From: Granulosicoccus sp947495035 | GTDB lineage: Bacteria > Pseudomonadota > Gammaproteobacteria > Granulosicoccales > Granulosicoccaceae | NCBI RefSeq assembly: GCF_050589605.1 | Contig: NZ_JBNGOO010000004.1 | Reading direction: 5' to 3' (one strand) | Length of the DNA stretch: 64,000 bases | Part shown: piece after piece, positions 1-8,520 of the stretch | Layout: each line of letters starts with the position of its first letter | Numbering within the stretch: the first letter of the stretch is position 1 | Made by a program: the position numbers and the translations under genes | Notes under the pieces: model-generated | The model's database searches: none | What the model was told of the DNA's origin: nothing | Seen by the model: the letters and a program-made list of their open reading frames with translations, nothing else

Positions 1-731
1 ATTGTGAATGGCGTCCACAGTTCACGTCCACCATCCATCTTTGCCGCTTCTTCTTCGGTGACGTTCAGAACGGTGAACTTGCCTTCGTTGGTTGACATCA
101 ACTTGGTGATGGCGCTGGTTGGAGTTCCGGACGGAATACCGGCAGCCACGGCCTGACCGTTGGCCATGGCATCCACCGAAGGGCCATAGCCGGCATAGAC
201 GAACTTGAAATCCTCATCGAAGTTCAGGCCAAGTCCATTGAGCAGGACACGGTTGGAACCGATAGTGCCGGAAGTCTCCCCGCCCATCGCAACAGTCATG
301 CCCTTGACATTCATCATGTCGCTGACCGTGCCGCTCTTGACGTATTCATTCGACAGAACGAACTGCTCGACGTTCTGCCACAACATGGTGATCGAACGCA
401 TGTTCGCCTGCGGTTCGGATACCGGACCACTGCCGGTGAGCGCGTAGGAGCCATACAGTCCCTGCAGAATCGCGAACTGTGCATTGCCGGCTGACATGGC
501 CTGGATATTGGCCGCGGAACCGGCTGAATTGACCGCCGTGAGACTGAAATTCTCGGTCGGCAGCAGCTTGACCTTCGACAAGGTGGCGATGGCCGTGCCC
601 ACCGGATGGTAGGTACCGCCCGTGGAGGCCGTATTCAGTACGTAGTCGTTGTCCTGTGCATGGACGGGTGTCAATGACAGGGTCAACGCCGCGGCAACAC
701 CTGCCACGGTAGTCGTCAGGAATCGTTTCAT
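1..731 (-). CDS. TAXI family TRAP transporter substrate-binding protein (partial)
   Basis: Only the N-terminal 243 residues are inside the window; the gene runs off the left edge. ATG at 731 is preceded by GGAG eight bases upstream. Residues 1-25 form a Sec signal peptide (MKRFLTTTVAGVAAALTL, cut after VHA). The mature start carries the TAXI hallmark region (NTASTGGTYHPVGTAIA) and later NSAGSAANIQAMSAGNAQFAI, which is typical of periplasmic receptors of TAXI-type TRAP carriers for small organic acids. The membrane subunits would lie to the left, outside the window. The kinase/regulator pair at 1274-3661 is of dicarboxylate-sensing type and lies upstream on the same strand, so it may control this transporter; that link is inference. 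Confidence 0.88.
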   Translation of the reverse strand, partial: MKRFLTTTVAGVAAALTLSLTPVHAQDNDYVLNTASTGGTYHPVGTAIATLSKVKLLPTENFSLTAVNSAGSAANIQAMSAGNAQFAILQGLYGSYALTGSGPVSEPQANMRSITMLWQNVEQFVLSNEYVKSGTVSDMMNVKGMTVAMGGETSGTIGSNRVLLNGLGLNFDEDFKFVYAGYGPSVDAMANGQAVAAGIPSGTPTSAITKLMSTNEGKFTVLNVTEEEAAKMDGGRELWTPFT

Positions 732-1004
732 GATGTCTCCAAATAGGTGTTCGAGCACTGACTTGGCTCGTGTGCATAGTGTTGCGGAGAAGTCGCCCTG
801 GCTGCAACCTCAATTAAACCGTTGTTTTTACTAATATTATGGAAATCCATCGGAACACTCCGACGTCATTCGCCCCATCAATGGGCGAAAATCTGCCGAT
901 GGTGCACTCAGTGTTGGCGTCCTTCAGGGCATTCATCTGAACCCGCAGGAGAGCGAACGTCCGCGGTGATCCCGCACCGAGCCGGAGTATTGTCAGCCAA
1001 GGCG

Positions 1005-1274
1005 AGCACGCAGCAAGTGGTAAAAGAATGCAGCTGCTGAACCATGAAAAGCACGCAGCAAGTGGTGAAAGAATGCAGCTGTCGAGCCATGAAAAGCACG
1101 CAGCAAGTGGTGAAAGAATGCATCTGCCGAGCCATGAAAAGCCCGCAGCAAGTGACGAAAGAATGCAGCTGCCGAACCATGCAAAGCCCGCAGAATGTGG
1201 TGCAGGAATGCCACTGCCCAGCCATGGAGAACTTGCTGCAAATGGTGAGAGAATACTGCCGCCGAGCCATGGCT
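1005..1274. repeat. 45-bp tandem repeat, six units
   Basis: Six consecutive 45-bp units begin at 1005, 1050, 1095, 1140, 1185 and 1230. Each has the form agcacgcagcaagtgg, then a gaaagaatgcagctg-like block, then agccatgaaa. Units 1-3 are nearly identical and units 4-6 are progressively diverged. Because 45 is divisible by three, a 15-residue period appears in every frame and at least two frames on each strand stay open. The array ends exactly at the stop codon of the response regulator, so it lies between that gene and the TAXI gene downstream. No ribosome binding site supports a protein here. Confidence 0.9.
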
Positions 1275-1882
1275 CAATCGTGGATCGGTCTGACTATCCC
1301 CAGTCGCCGCATCTTGTCATTCAGCGTGCGACGGTTGATTTGCAGTTGATCGATGACCGCACCAACCTGGCCATCATGCATGCTCAGACTCTGCTCGATC
1401 AGCAGCTTTTCATAGGCCAGCACCCGATAACGAAAGGGTACGGTTTCATCGGCCAGGTCGAACGACAGTCGCTGATTGTTGATGACGCCTTCGTAGCGAT
1501 CACGCAAGGTCAGTACCGTGGCCAGCATGTCCTGCGGTTCCACCGGCTTTTCGAGAAAGTCCACCGCTCCCAGGCGCATGGCGGCGACCACATCGGCCAC
1601 ACTGGCCAGACCCGAGAAGAACACGATGGGCACCAGCGGCCGCCGGATACGGGCATCTGCGGCAAACTCCAGGCCACTGCGTTCCGGCATGCACAGATCG
1701 GTGATGATGGCGTCGACCCGTTCGCTTTCCAGACGCAGCAATGCGGTGTCAGCGGAGTCTGCCAGCACAACCTGAATGCCCTGCAGCCGCAGAAAACGGG
1801 CGTTGGCTGCCAGCACATCATGATCGTCATCGACCAGCAGGAGGGTAAAACCGCCGTCTGACTCCATACCATCGTTGCTCAT
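1274..1882 (-). CDS. Response regulator, REC plus Fis-type HTH, no AAA+ domain
   Basis: The 202-residue protein has a receiver domain at about 13-125. The acidic pocket is VDDD (17-20), the likely phosphoacceptor is Asp62 in ITDLCMP, and the conserved Lys is K112 in FLEKP. A Fis-type helix-turn-helix lies at about 160-200 (AVIDQLQINRRTLNDKMRRL). There is no sigma-54 AAA+ module, so the layout matches ActR/PrrA-type regulators rather than full-length DctD. It starts nine bases after the stop of the kinase gene, with AGGA overlapping that stop, so the two are cotranscribed. The target genes are unknown; the TAXI transporter downstream is one candidate. Confidence 0.9.
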   Translation of the reverse strand: MSNDGMESDGGFTLLLVDDDHDVLAANARFLRLQGIQVVLADSADTALLRLESERVDAIITDLCMPERSGLEFAADARIRRPLVPIVFFSGLASVADVVAAMRLGAVDFLEKPVEPQDMLATVLTLRDRYEGVINNQRLSFDLADETVPFRYRVLAYEKLLIEQSLSMHDGQVGAVIDQLQINRRTLNDKMRRLGIVRPIHD

Positions 1883-1891
1883 GAGATCATC

Positions 1892-3661
1892 CTATGCTGC
1901 GCTACTGTCCGTGCTCGGCACCGGTTGCTGGAGTGGCAGCCTCAGCGTGAAACAACTGCCTTCGGCGAGTGCCTGATACTGCAACTCGCCCCCGTGGTCC
2001 TCAGCGATCTGCCGGGCAATGGTCAGACCCAGCCCCAGACCATCGCTGTGCTGACGGGAGGTGGAAAAGGGTTCGAACAGAGACTCCTGCAAGGTCGGTT
2101 TGACACCACTGCCATTGTCACTGACCGACACCACGGCCCAGCCGTTTGCAGCACGAGAGTCCGATGGCGTCTGCGCACTGCCCGCCTGTATCTGCAAGAC
2201 TACCTGAATTCTCGGGCTTTCCTGTTTGAGCACGGCGTCGAAGGCGTTGTACAGCAGATTTAGCAGGGTCTGTTGTATCAACACCTCGTCTCCCGATACC
2301 GGCACGGGCACCGTTCCCTGTTCGAACACGACATGAGCGGACAGCGTCGGACGTTCGCGAAGGATCGTCTGCCTGACCTCCTCCAGCAGCTTCTGCATGT
2401 CCACAGTCTCGAAATGGGCATTGCTGTTTCTGGCGATACTGCGCAGACTGCTGATCACACGACCTATGCGCTTGGTCGTGCGATCACTGTCCACCACGAT
2501 CTGTTCGATCTCGCCACGATCGGCATCCGGGGTTTCCATCATGGTTCGCAAGGAGGCCAGGTTCAGCCGCAAACTGGCCAGCGGCTGGTTGATCTCGTGA
2601 TTGATGGCCGCCGACATGCGACCGAGCATCGCGAAGTTGGCTTCCGAGATCAGGCGCTTCTGGGCCGCCTCGAGTTCCCGCGTACGATGCAATACCTGCT
2701 CTTCGAGCTCCTGAGAATTGCGCTTTTCCGCAGCCACCAGCTGTTGTTGCTGCTGAAACAGGCGCAGAAAGAGATAGGCGATCAGCAGGGCTGCGAGCAA
2801 GGCGGCAAACAACTGCAGTGCCCGCTTCTGCACACTGCGCTGGGGTATCAGGCTGATCAGCTGCCAGGGCTCGGTCGACAGGGAACTGGCATAACTCAGG
2901 TAGACCGTAGACTGTCCGGCATGGCTCAGCAGCCGCTTGTCGGGCTCACCGTCGACCGGCTCCAGCAATGGCGCCTGCAGTTCGTAACGTCGTTCTCTGA
3001 GCAACTGCACGACCTGAGCGGCGCTGACCGGCTCGGTGGGCGAATACAGCAGGTCTTCTCGCGTCGAGAGAATGATGGTACCGAAGTCATCGCTGACAAC
3101 CGACTCGTAAGGTAGCTGGGCCCAGCCATCCACGAGCACGCCCAGCGCAACCTTGGCCACCACGACCCCCACCAGGCCGCTGTTGTCAGTCACGGGTTCT
3201 GCAATGAAGTAACCGGGCACCCCCGTGGTCACACCGACCGCAAAGAAGGTAGCGCCCCGTCCGCTGATGGCATTTTGGAAATAGGGTCTGAAGGAGTAAT
3301 CGATGCCCACGAAGCTGACCGGATCGGCCCAGTTGCTCGACGCAAGTGTCACGCCCTGTCGGTCCAGCAGAAAGGCAAAGTCGAGTCCACTGTCCTGCTG
3401 AGTGCGACTCAGCCGTCGGTTGGCCGCCAGCAATGAGGCATCATCGCCCGCCAGCAGCGCCTGACGAATCTCGACGTCGCTGGCCAGCAGCTTGGGTATG
3501 AAGGAGAACTGGTTGAGCTGTCGATCCAGCTCAACCAGTTGTACGCCCTGCAGTCTCTGCTGTGATTGACCGGCCTGGGAACGCGTATAGCTCAGGCAGG
3601 CCTGCCACAGCAGCGCCAGCCCGACAGCAAGCAGCAGCGTGCGTAACAACCGTCGCTGCAT
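1892..3661 (-). CDS. DctB-like membrane sensor histidine kinase
   Basis: 589 residues. One N-terminal membrane segment (about 5-24) is followed by a periplasmic double-Cache-like sensor with DctB features (FVGIDYSFRPYFQNA, GYFIAEPV). A second membrane segment lies at about 281-302, then a coiled linker. The H-box is at 346-362 with phospho-acceptor His355 in AAINHEINQPLASLR. The N-box (LLNLLYNAFDAV), G1 (VSDNGSGV) and G2 (GLGLGLTIA) follow, so the ATPase domain is complete. The family senses C4-dicarboxylates or similar acids; the ligand here is not predictable. The reading frame is open further upstream to 3793, but that would overlap ubiK, and the ATG at 3661 opens directly into the first membrane helix. 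Confidence 0.9.
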   Translation of the reverse strand: MQRRLLRTLLLAVGLALLWQACLSYTRSQAGQSQQRLQGVQLVELDRQLNQFSFIPKLLASDVEIRQALLAGDDASLLAANRRLSRTQQDSGLDFAFLLDRQGVTLASSNWADPVSFVGIDYSFRPYFQNAISGRGATFFAVGVTTGVPGYFIAEPVTDNSGLVGVVVAKVALGVLVDGWAQLPYESVVSDDFGTIILSTREDLLYSPTEPVSAAQVVQLLRERRYELQAPLLEPVDGEPDKRLLSHAGQSTVYLSYASSLSTEPWQLISLIPQRSVQKRALQLFAALLAALLIAYLFLRLFQQQQQLVAAEKRNSQELEEQVLHRTRELEAAQKRLISEANFAMLGRMSAAINHEINQPLASLRLNLASLRTMMETPDADRGEIEQIVVDSDRTTKRIGRVISSLRSIARNSNAHFETVDMQKLLEEVRQTILRERPTLSAHVVFEQGTVPVPVSGDEVLIQQTLLNLLYNAFDAVLKQESPRIQVVLQIQAGSAQTPSDSRAANGWAVVSVSDNGSGVKPTLQESLFEPFSTSRQHSDGLGLGLTIARQIAEDHGGELQYQALAEGSCFTLRLPLQQPVPSTDSSAA

Positions 3662-3677
3662 GGCGCGTGCGGCAGTG

Positions 3678-3950
3678 TCAGTCAGAGTCGACGGGATTCC
3701 CGCCGGCCACCGGTTCGGGTTCGAGTTCGCGAATGCGCGCCTCGAGCTCCTTGAGTTGCTGCCGTGTCTTGCGCAGTACTTCGGTCTGCACATCGAATTC
3801 CTCGCGCGTCACCATGTCCAGATTGCCCAGTGCACCCTGCACGGCCGATTTGGCATTGCGTTCGAAATCCTCCTTCATGTCAGACACGCCCGGGGGCAAG
3901 AGCTTGCCCAGAGACTTGGAAATATCGTCAAACACTCGTGCATCCAGCAT
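3678..3950 (-). CDS. ubiK: UbiK-type ubiquinone biosynthesis accessory factor (BMFP family)
   Basis: The 90-residue protein has the family layout: an amphipathic N-terminal half (MLDARVFDDISKSLGKLLP) and a C-terminal coiled coil containing the invariant MVTREEFDVQTEVL stretch, then LEARI. UbiK helps the soluble Ubi complex work in aerobic ubiquinone synthesis and binds lipids. Length is close to the E. coli protein (about 96). The histidine kinase gene begins 16 bases after its stop on the same strand, so the three minus-strand genes may share a transcript. That is an unusual partnership and is unlikely to be functional. Confidence 0.85.
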   Translation of the reverse strand: MLDARVFDDISKSLGKLLPPGVSDMKEDFERNAKSAVQGALGNLDMVTREEFDVQTEVLRKTRQQLKELEARIRELEPEPVAGGNPVDSD

Positions 3951-4075
3951 GGTCGATTCCTCTATCGATTCGGTTGATGGGAGGCGGCGGCAACACGGCT
4001 GCCGGATCGCCTGATTACGGCACAGCTTACGGTATTGACAACGACTTGCCCTGCTCCGGGAGAGTTTTCATTGGC

Positions 4076-4090
4076 GCACCATTATAGTGC
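4076..4090 (+). promoter_or_regulatory. Candidate NtrC binding site 1 (glnK upstream)
   Basis: GCACCATTATAGTGC is a near-perfect inverted repeat matching the NtrC consensus GCACC-N5-GGTGC at all but one position. Its centre is 32 bp from site 2, three helical turns, the geometry expected for cooperative NtrC dimers. Confidence 0.6.
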
Positions 4091-4107
4091 AACTTGCAAT
4101 CTGCCAT

Positions 4108-4122
4108 GCACCAAACAAGCGC
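4108..4122 (+). promoter_or_regulatory. Candidate NtrC binding site 2 (glnK upstream)
   Basis: GCACCAAACAAGCGC, flanked by T and A to give TGCACC...GCGCA, matches the NtrC consensus with two mismatches in the right half. It lies between site 1 and the sigma-54-like promoter, about 98 bases upstream of the predicted transcription start. Confidence 0.5.
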
Positions 4123-4186
4123 ATCGCCTTGGCTTGCACGTCTACAACGTATTCCCAAGTCATTGTTTCCAATGAATTATTCCATG

Positions 4187-4202
4187 TGGCACGCATGATG
4201 TA
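4187..4202 (+). promoter_or_regulatory. Candidate sigma-54 promoter for glnK-amtB
   Basis: TGGCACG (the -24 element) is perfect. After four bases the -12 element is ATGTA instead of TTGCA, with two mismatches including the usually conserved C. The start would be near 4213, giving a leader of about 30 bases before the glnK ATG. The upstream NtrC-like pair supports the call, since this operon is classically NtrC/sigma-54 controlled in gammaproteobacteria. Confidence 0.5.
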
Positions 4203-4242
4203 ACGCCTTAACCATCATTGACCTAAACGAAGGAAAAATTCG

Positions 4243-4581
4243 ATGAAGTTAGTAACGGCAATTATCAAACCTTTCAAGCTCGAGGAGGTACGTGAAGCCT
4301 TGTCGACCATCGGCGTACAGGGCATGACTGTCAGCGAGGTGAAAGGATTCGGTCGGCAGAAGGGTCACACCGAGTTGTATCGCGGCGCTGAATACGTGGT
4401 GGATTTCATCCCGAAAACCAAGATCGAAATCGGTATCGATGACGCGCAACTTGATGCCGTGATCGAAGCCATCACCGGTGCCGCCGGCTCAGGAAAGATC
4501 GGCGACGGCAAGATCTTCGTCACTGAACTGGAGCGCGCAGTGCGCATCCGCACCAACGAAAACGGCCCCACGGCCCTCTAG
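4243..4581 (+). CDS. glnK: Nitrogen regulatory protein P-II (GlnK type)
   Basis: The 112-residue protein has the standard P-II length and motifs. The T-loop at about 37-55 carries Tyr51 in YRGAEYVVDF, the uridylylation site. The B-loop is TGAAGSGKIGDGKIF (about 83-97), and the C-terminal RTNENGPTAL is typical. It is a cytoplasmic trimer that reads 2-oxoglutarate and ATP/ADP and plugs the ammonium channel. The ATG is preceded by AAGGA at good distance. It lies 45 bases upstream of amtB on the same strand, the usual glnK-amtB operon. The NtrC-like sites and sigma-54-like promoter upstream suggest nitrogen-limitation control. Confidence 0.95.
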   Translation: MKLVTAIIKPFKLEEVREALSTIGVQGMTVSEVKGFGRQKGHTELYRGAEYVVDFIPKTKIEIGIDDAQLDAVIEAITGAAGSGKIGDGKIFVTELERAVRIRTNENGPTAL

Positions 4582-4626
4582 AGATCCCACGACGCAAAAA
4601 GAGAATCCGAGAGAGAAACACTGATA

Positions 4627-5880
4627 ATGGAACAATTAGCTGAACTGAGCTACGCGCTCGATACCTTTTACTTTCTGATGGCAGGCGCCCTGGTCATGTG
4701 GATGGCCGCGGGCTTCGCCATGCTGGAAGCTGGACTGGTACGCGCCAAGAACACCGCAGAAATCCTGACCAAGAACGTTGCACTGTATGCACTGGCCTGC
4801 ATCATGTTCATGTTCGTCGGTTACAACATCATGTACCCGGGCGGCGACTATGAAGGCGGCTTCATGCCGGTCATCAGTTTCCTGCTGGGCGCAGAGAATG
4901 ATGCTGCGACCTTCGCTGCCGGTGGAGATGACGCCCCGTACTACTCCGCACGCTCCGACTTCTTCTTCCAGGTGGTATTCGTTGCTGCCGGCATGTCCAT
5001 CGTTTCCGGAGCAGTTGCCGAGCGCATGAAACTGTGGGCATTCCTGCTGTTCGCTGCGGTATTCACCTCACTCATCTATCCCATCCAGGGCTTCTGGAAA
5101 TGGGGCGGCGGCTGGTTGAATGCTGCAGGCTTCCAGGATTTCGCAGGCTCTGGTGTTGTCCACATGTGTGGTGCCAGTGCAGCGTTGGCCGGCGTGATTC
5201 TGCTGGGTGCTCGCAAGGGCAAGTACGGCGCCAACGGATCCGTCATCCCCATTCCAGGTGCCAACATGCCTCTGGCAACACTCGGAACATTCATCCTGTG
5301 GATGGGTTGGTTCGGCTTCAACGGTGGTTCACAGCTCGCAGTCGCGAACTTCGACGATGCCAATGCGGTTGCCGCCATCTTCGTCAACACCAACATGGCT
5401 GCTGCCGGTGGCGTGGTCGCCGCGCTGCTGACCGTTCGCCTGATCTGGGGCAAGGCTGATCTGACCATGGCGCTGAACGGTGCTCTGGCAGGCCTGGTTG
5501 CCATCACGGCTGAACCACTGGCTCCTTCCCCATTGCTGGCAACCTGCATCGGTGCTGTCGGTGGTGTACTGGTTGTCTTCTCCATCACGTCTCTGGATCG
5601 CCTGAAGATCGATGATCCTGTCGGTGCCATCTCGGTTCACGGTGTTGTCGGCGTCCTGGGCCTCATGGTTGTGCCCTTGAGCAACGGTGATGCGACCTTC
5701 GCCACCCAGGCACTGGGTGTCGGCGCAATCTTCGCCTGGACCTTCATCACCAGTCTGATTGTCTGGGGAATCATCAAGATGGTCTTCGGTATCCGTGTCA
5801 CCGAAGAGGAAGAGTACGAAGGTGTCGATATCTCCGAATGTGGTATCGAGGCTTATCCGGAGTTCGCTTCACGCAACTAG
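4627..5880 (+). CDS. amtB: Ammonium transporter AmtB
   Basis: A 417-residue integral membrane protein with the 11-helix Amt/Rh fold. The pore twin histidines are His179 (GSGVVHMCGAS) and His338 (ISVHGVVG). Other family blocks are AGFAMLEAGLVRAKN near residue 28 and GWFGFNGGSQ near 228. Unlike E. coli AmtB there is no cleavable signal peptide; the protein starts directly before the first helix. It conducts ammonium inward and is blocked by unmodified GlnK, whose gene is immediately upstream. A strong intrinsic terminator follows about 60 bases after the stop. Confidence 0.96.
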   Translation: MEQLAELSYALDTFYFLMAGALVMWMAAGFAMLEAGLVRAKNTAEILTKNVALYALACIMFMFVGYNIMYPGGDYEGGFMPVISFLLGAENDAATFAAGGDDAPYYSARSDFFFQVVFVAAGMSIVSGAVAERMKLWAFLLFAAVFTSLIYPIQGFWKWGGGWLNAAGFQDFAGSGVVHMCGASAALAGVILLGARKGKYGANGSVIPIPGANMPLATLGTFILWMGWFGFNGGSQLAVANFDDANAVAAIFVNTNMAAAGGVVAALLTVRLIWGKADLTMALNGALAGLVAITAEPLAPSPLLATCIGAVGGVLVVFSITSLDRLKIDDPVGAISVHGVVGVLGLMVVPLSNGDATFATQALGVGAIFAWTFITSLIVWGIIKMVFGIRVTEEEEYEGVDISECGIEAYPEFASRN

Positions 5881-5939
5881 AAATCGGACTGGTGGTACGG
5901 GCAACCCACGGTTGCCCGCCTCCACCACGACGTACGGAC

Positions 5940-5975
5940 AAGGGCGTCAGTCTTTCAGGACTGACGCCCTTTTTT
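5940..5975 (+). terminator. Intrinsic terminator of glnK-amtB
   Basis: A 13-bp perfect stem (AAGGGCGTCAGTC paired with GACTGACGCCCTT) with a six-base loop TTTCAG is followed by a run of six T. This is the clearest rho-independent terminator in the window. Confidence 0.92.
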
Positions 5976-6008
5976 CATTCTGTTTGCAGTCACATTCCAC
6001 ACCCGGAT

Positions 6009-6734
6009 CTATTTCCCTCGCCACCGGCGGAAAGGCTGGCAATGAACAAAGGGAATGTACAGGCGATTGCCGGCTTGCCTGAACAACGGAACCAGCAGCA
6101 TGCCGGCCACGAAACCGCCAATATGCGCGCCAAAGGCCACACCGCCTTCCTGCCCCGATGACATGACCGAATTCAACAGCTGCATCAGGAACCAGACACC
6201 CAGAACATACAGGGCCGGAATCCGTACCGTCCAGACCAGGAAGAACACGGGTATCAGTACCAGCACGCGGGCTTGCGGATACAGGAGCAGGTAGGCACCC
6301 AACACGCCGGAGATTGCCCCACTGGCACCGATCATCGGCACCTGGGAAGCCGTATCCGGCAGGCTCTGCGACAACACGGCGACCACGCCACAGATCAGGT
6401 AGAACAACGCATAGCGAACGTGCCCCATGGCCGCTTCGATGTTGTTACCGAATACCCACAGATACAGCACATTCCCGATCAGATGCATCCAGCCTCCGTG
6501 CAGGAACATCGACGTGAACACCGTCGCATACGCTGACACCGATACCAGCTCGGGCGGCAGAATGGCATGACCGAACAGGACCGCCGGAATGACACCCAGG
6601 GTATGGACGATGATCTGCTCTGCCTGGGAATCGTGACTCAGCTGCCAGAGAAAGGTCAGTATGCAGGCAATCAGGATTGTCCAGGTAACATACGGAACCA
6701 GGGACGCGGGATTATCGTCATGTAACGGGAACAT
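6009..6734 (-). CDS. Rhomboid family intramembrane serine protease
   Basis: The 241-residue protein has six predicted membrane helices. The catalytic dyad is Ser138 in GASGAISGV and His204 in AHIGGFVAG. The oxyanion-site motif HGGWMHLIGNVLYLW is at about 79-93, with the conserved Asn at 88. It would cleave single-pass membrane substrates within the bilayer; the substrate is unknown. It converges with amtB, from which the terminator at 5940-5975 separates it. The next gene on its strand, yaaA, lies about 100 bases upstream, so it may have its own promoter. Confidence 0.92.
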   Translation of the reverse strand: MFPLHDDNPASLVPYVTWTILIACILTFLWQLSHDSQAEQIIVHTLGVIPAVLFGHAILPPELVSVSAYATVFTSMFLHGGWMHLIGNVLYLWVFGNNIEAAMGHVRYALFYLICGVVAVLSQSLPDTASQVPMIGASGAISGVLGAYLLLYPQARVLVLIPVFFLVWTVRIPALYVLGVWFLMQLLNSVMSSGQEGGVAFGAHIGGFVAGMLLVPLFRQAGNRLYIPFVHCQPFRRWRGK

Positions 6735-6837
6735 GTCTTCAATCCTTCATTCTGGCACCCGGCTTGCCGCCATGAACAGCATGACTCTAATCGCGCTGCT
6801 GGGCTGTCTGATCATCGCCGCCGAAATCCGTTATCGG

Positions 6838-7632
6838 CTAAGCCAGGTACGGCTGCGCCGACTCCTCAGAGCGCAGGAATACCGGCTGCCCTTCTGAGGA
6901 CGACGCTTCGTCATAACGATAGCCCAGATCATTGAAAGCCAGAACATCGTCGATCCCACTGGCTCTTGTCTTGAGCAGGCTGCGGGCCATCGCCCCTCTG
7001 GCCTTCTTTGCAAAGAAACTGATGATCTTGTAGTTGCCATTCTTCTCGTCCCTGAATACCGGAGATATCAAGGGCGCGGCCAGCTTGTCCGGTTGCACCG
7101 ACTTGAAGTATTCATTGGAGGCCAGATTGACGACGCAGCCCGGCTCCATGGTGGCCAACTCCTCGTTCAGATGCGAGGTCAGTCGCTCTCCCCAGAAATC
7201 GTACAGACTCTTGCCGCGACGCGTTTTCAGTGAGGTGCCCATCTCCAACCGGTAAGCCTGCATCAGATCCAGCGGTCGCATGACACCATACAGACCCGAC
7301 AGGATGCGCAAGTGCTGCTGTGCAAATTCGAGATCCTTCTCATTCAGGGTATCGGCATCCAGACCGACATACACATCACCCCGGAAAGCCTGAATGCAGG
7401 GCCGCGCGTTGTCACTGTCGAATTCAGGCTGCCATTCGCCGAAGCGCCGGGCATTGAGTTCGGCCAGCGAATCACTGATGTGCATCAGCTCGCTCAGCCG
7501 TTTCTGCGAATAGCCACGCAACGTATTGACCAGTTTCACGGAGTCTTCCATGAAGGCTGGCATGGTAGGGGCGGCGACGCGCGAAGGCGACTCCATATCC
7601 AGCGTCTTGGCGGGCGATAAGAGAATCAGCAT
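6838..7632 (-). CDS. yaaA: Peroxide stress protein YaaA (DUF328)
   Basis: 264 residues, near the E. coli length of 258. The N-terminus MLILLSPAKTLDM and internal blocks LSGLYGVMRPLDLMQAYRLE, NLASNEYFKSV and IISFFAKKARG are diagnostic for the family. YaaA limits iron-dependent oxidative damage after peroxide stress and binds DNA with a helix-hairpin-helix-like fold. It starts 77 bases downstream of the site-2 protease stop on the same strand. Confidence 0.95.
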   Translation of the reverse strand: MLILLSPAKTLDMESPSRVAAPTMPAFMEDSVKLVNTLRGYSQKRLSELMHISDSLAELNARRFGEWQPEFDSDNARPCIQAFRGDVYVGLDADTLNEKDLEFAQQHLRILSGLYGVMRPLDLMQAYRLEMGTSLKTRRGKSLYDFWGERLTSHLNEELATMEPGCVVNLASNEYFKSVQPDKLAAPLISPVFRDEKNGNYKIISFFAKKARGAMARSLLKTRASGIDDVLAFNDLGYRYDEASSSEGQPVFLRSEESAQPYLA

Positions 7633-7709
7633 GTCGGTAGATCAGTCGAATTGGCAGTAGGTAACAAGGTCGGGAAATCAGGCGGGGCTCACTCGCGCTG
7701 GGAATGATT

Positions 7710-8354
7710 CTAGAGAATGACCAGCGCGCCCATCAGCCACTGCGCCGCAGCGCGCAGCCAGGTGAAGATGGGCAAGCCTGCATAGCTGAGCAGCAGCAAA
7801 CCGAGAACCGCATAGGCACCGTAGCGCTGGTTCAGATCACGATAGAGTCTGGACGCTGCGCGTGGCAGGAAATAGGGCAGGATGTAATGTCCATCCAGTG
7901 GGCCCAGCGGAATCAGATTGAACAGCATCAGCAACAGATTGATGTACGTGAACAGATAGAAGAACGTCTGCCCCGACTGTGACTCCACGAACGCGAATCC
8001 GTTCGCAGCCGCAAACGTGAACAGATTGACCGCCAGAAAGGCCAGTATCAGATTGGCCAGAGGCCCGGCCGCCGCGACCACGAGACTGGCCCAGAAGGAC
8101 GTGAAATTGCGTGGATCGGTCGGTACCGGACGTGCCCACCCGAAGCCGACGATCACGATCATCAGCAGGCCCATGGGATCGATGTGCGCTATCGGATTCA
8201 GTGTCAGTCGCCCCTGCCGCTGCGCCGTGTCATCACCATACAGCTTCGCCGACCAGGCATGACCGAACTCGTGACAGGAAAGCGAAACGATGATGGTGAC
8301 CAGCAGCAGCACAAAGGTCAGCGTCTGCCCCTGCATCAGCAAGGAGAGCATCAT
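7710..8354 (-). CDS. Site-2 protease family zinc metalloprotease (M50)
   Basis: About 214 residues from the ATG at 8354. The zinc-binding HEFGH is at 28-32 (SLSCHEFGHAWSA) within the first helix. The third ligand motif NLIPLGPLDG is at about 146-155. There are five to six membrane helices and no PDZ domain, matching the short YwhC/Rv-type M50 branch rather than RseP. The frame is open further to 8519, but the extra residues are Cys/Gly-rich, not conserved in style, and enter the repeat-motif region, so the internal start is preferred. The ribosome binding site is weak (GGAG 14 bases away). The substrate is unknown. Confidence 0.85.
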   Translation of the reverse strand: MMLSLLMQGQTLTFVLLLVTIIVSLSCHEFGHAWSAKLYGDDTAQRQGRLTLNPIAHIDPMGLLMIVIVGFGWARPVPTDPRNFTSFWASLVVAAAGPLANLILAFLAVNLFTFAAANGFAFVESQSGQTFFYLFTYINLLLMLFNLIPLGPLDGHYILPYFLPRAASRLYRDLNQRYGAYAVLGLLLLSYAGLPIFTWLRAAAQWLMGALVIL

Positions 8355-8520
8355 GAGGGCAACTGCTCCGTGAAGATCCACCAGGCCCGTGAATACCGCT
8401 CTTCGATCCGGCCCACCCCTGAAAACCGCCCCCGCATTCCCGACCTCATCCGCCTGCTCCCCGTCACACAAGCGGGGCATGTTACACGCGCACACGCCCC
8501 GATACACACCCCACCACAAT

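Noticed and set aside
908..1349. Small proteins with 15-residue repeats over the 45-bp array
   Set aside because: Several frames on both strands are open only because the unit lacks stops; none has a supported start.
3661..3793. Longer N-terminus for the histidine kinase
   Set aside because: It would run into ubiK and lacks any ribosome binding site; the shorter start opens straight into the membrane helix.
6661..6897. Plus-strand frame between the rhomboid and yaaA genes
   Set aside because: It overlaps both real genes and shows only one weak hydrophobic stretch with no ribosome binding site.
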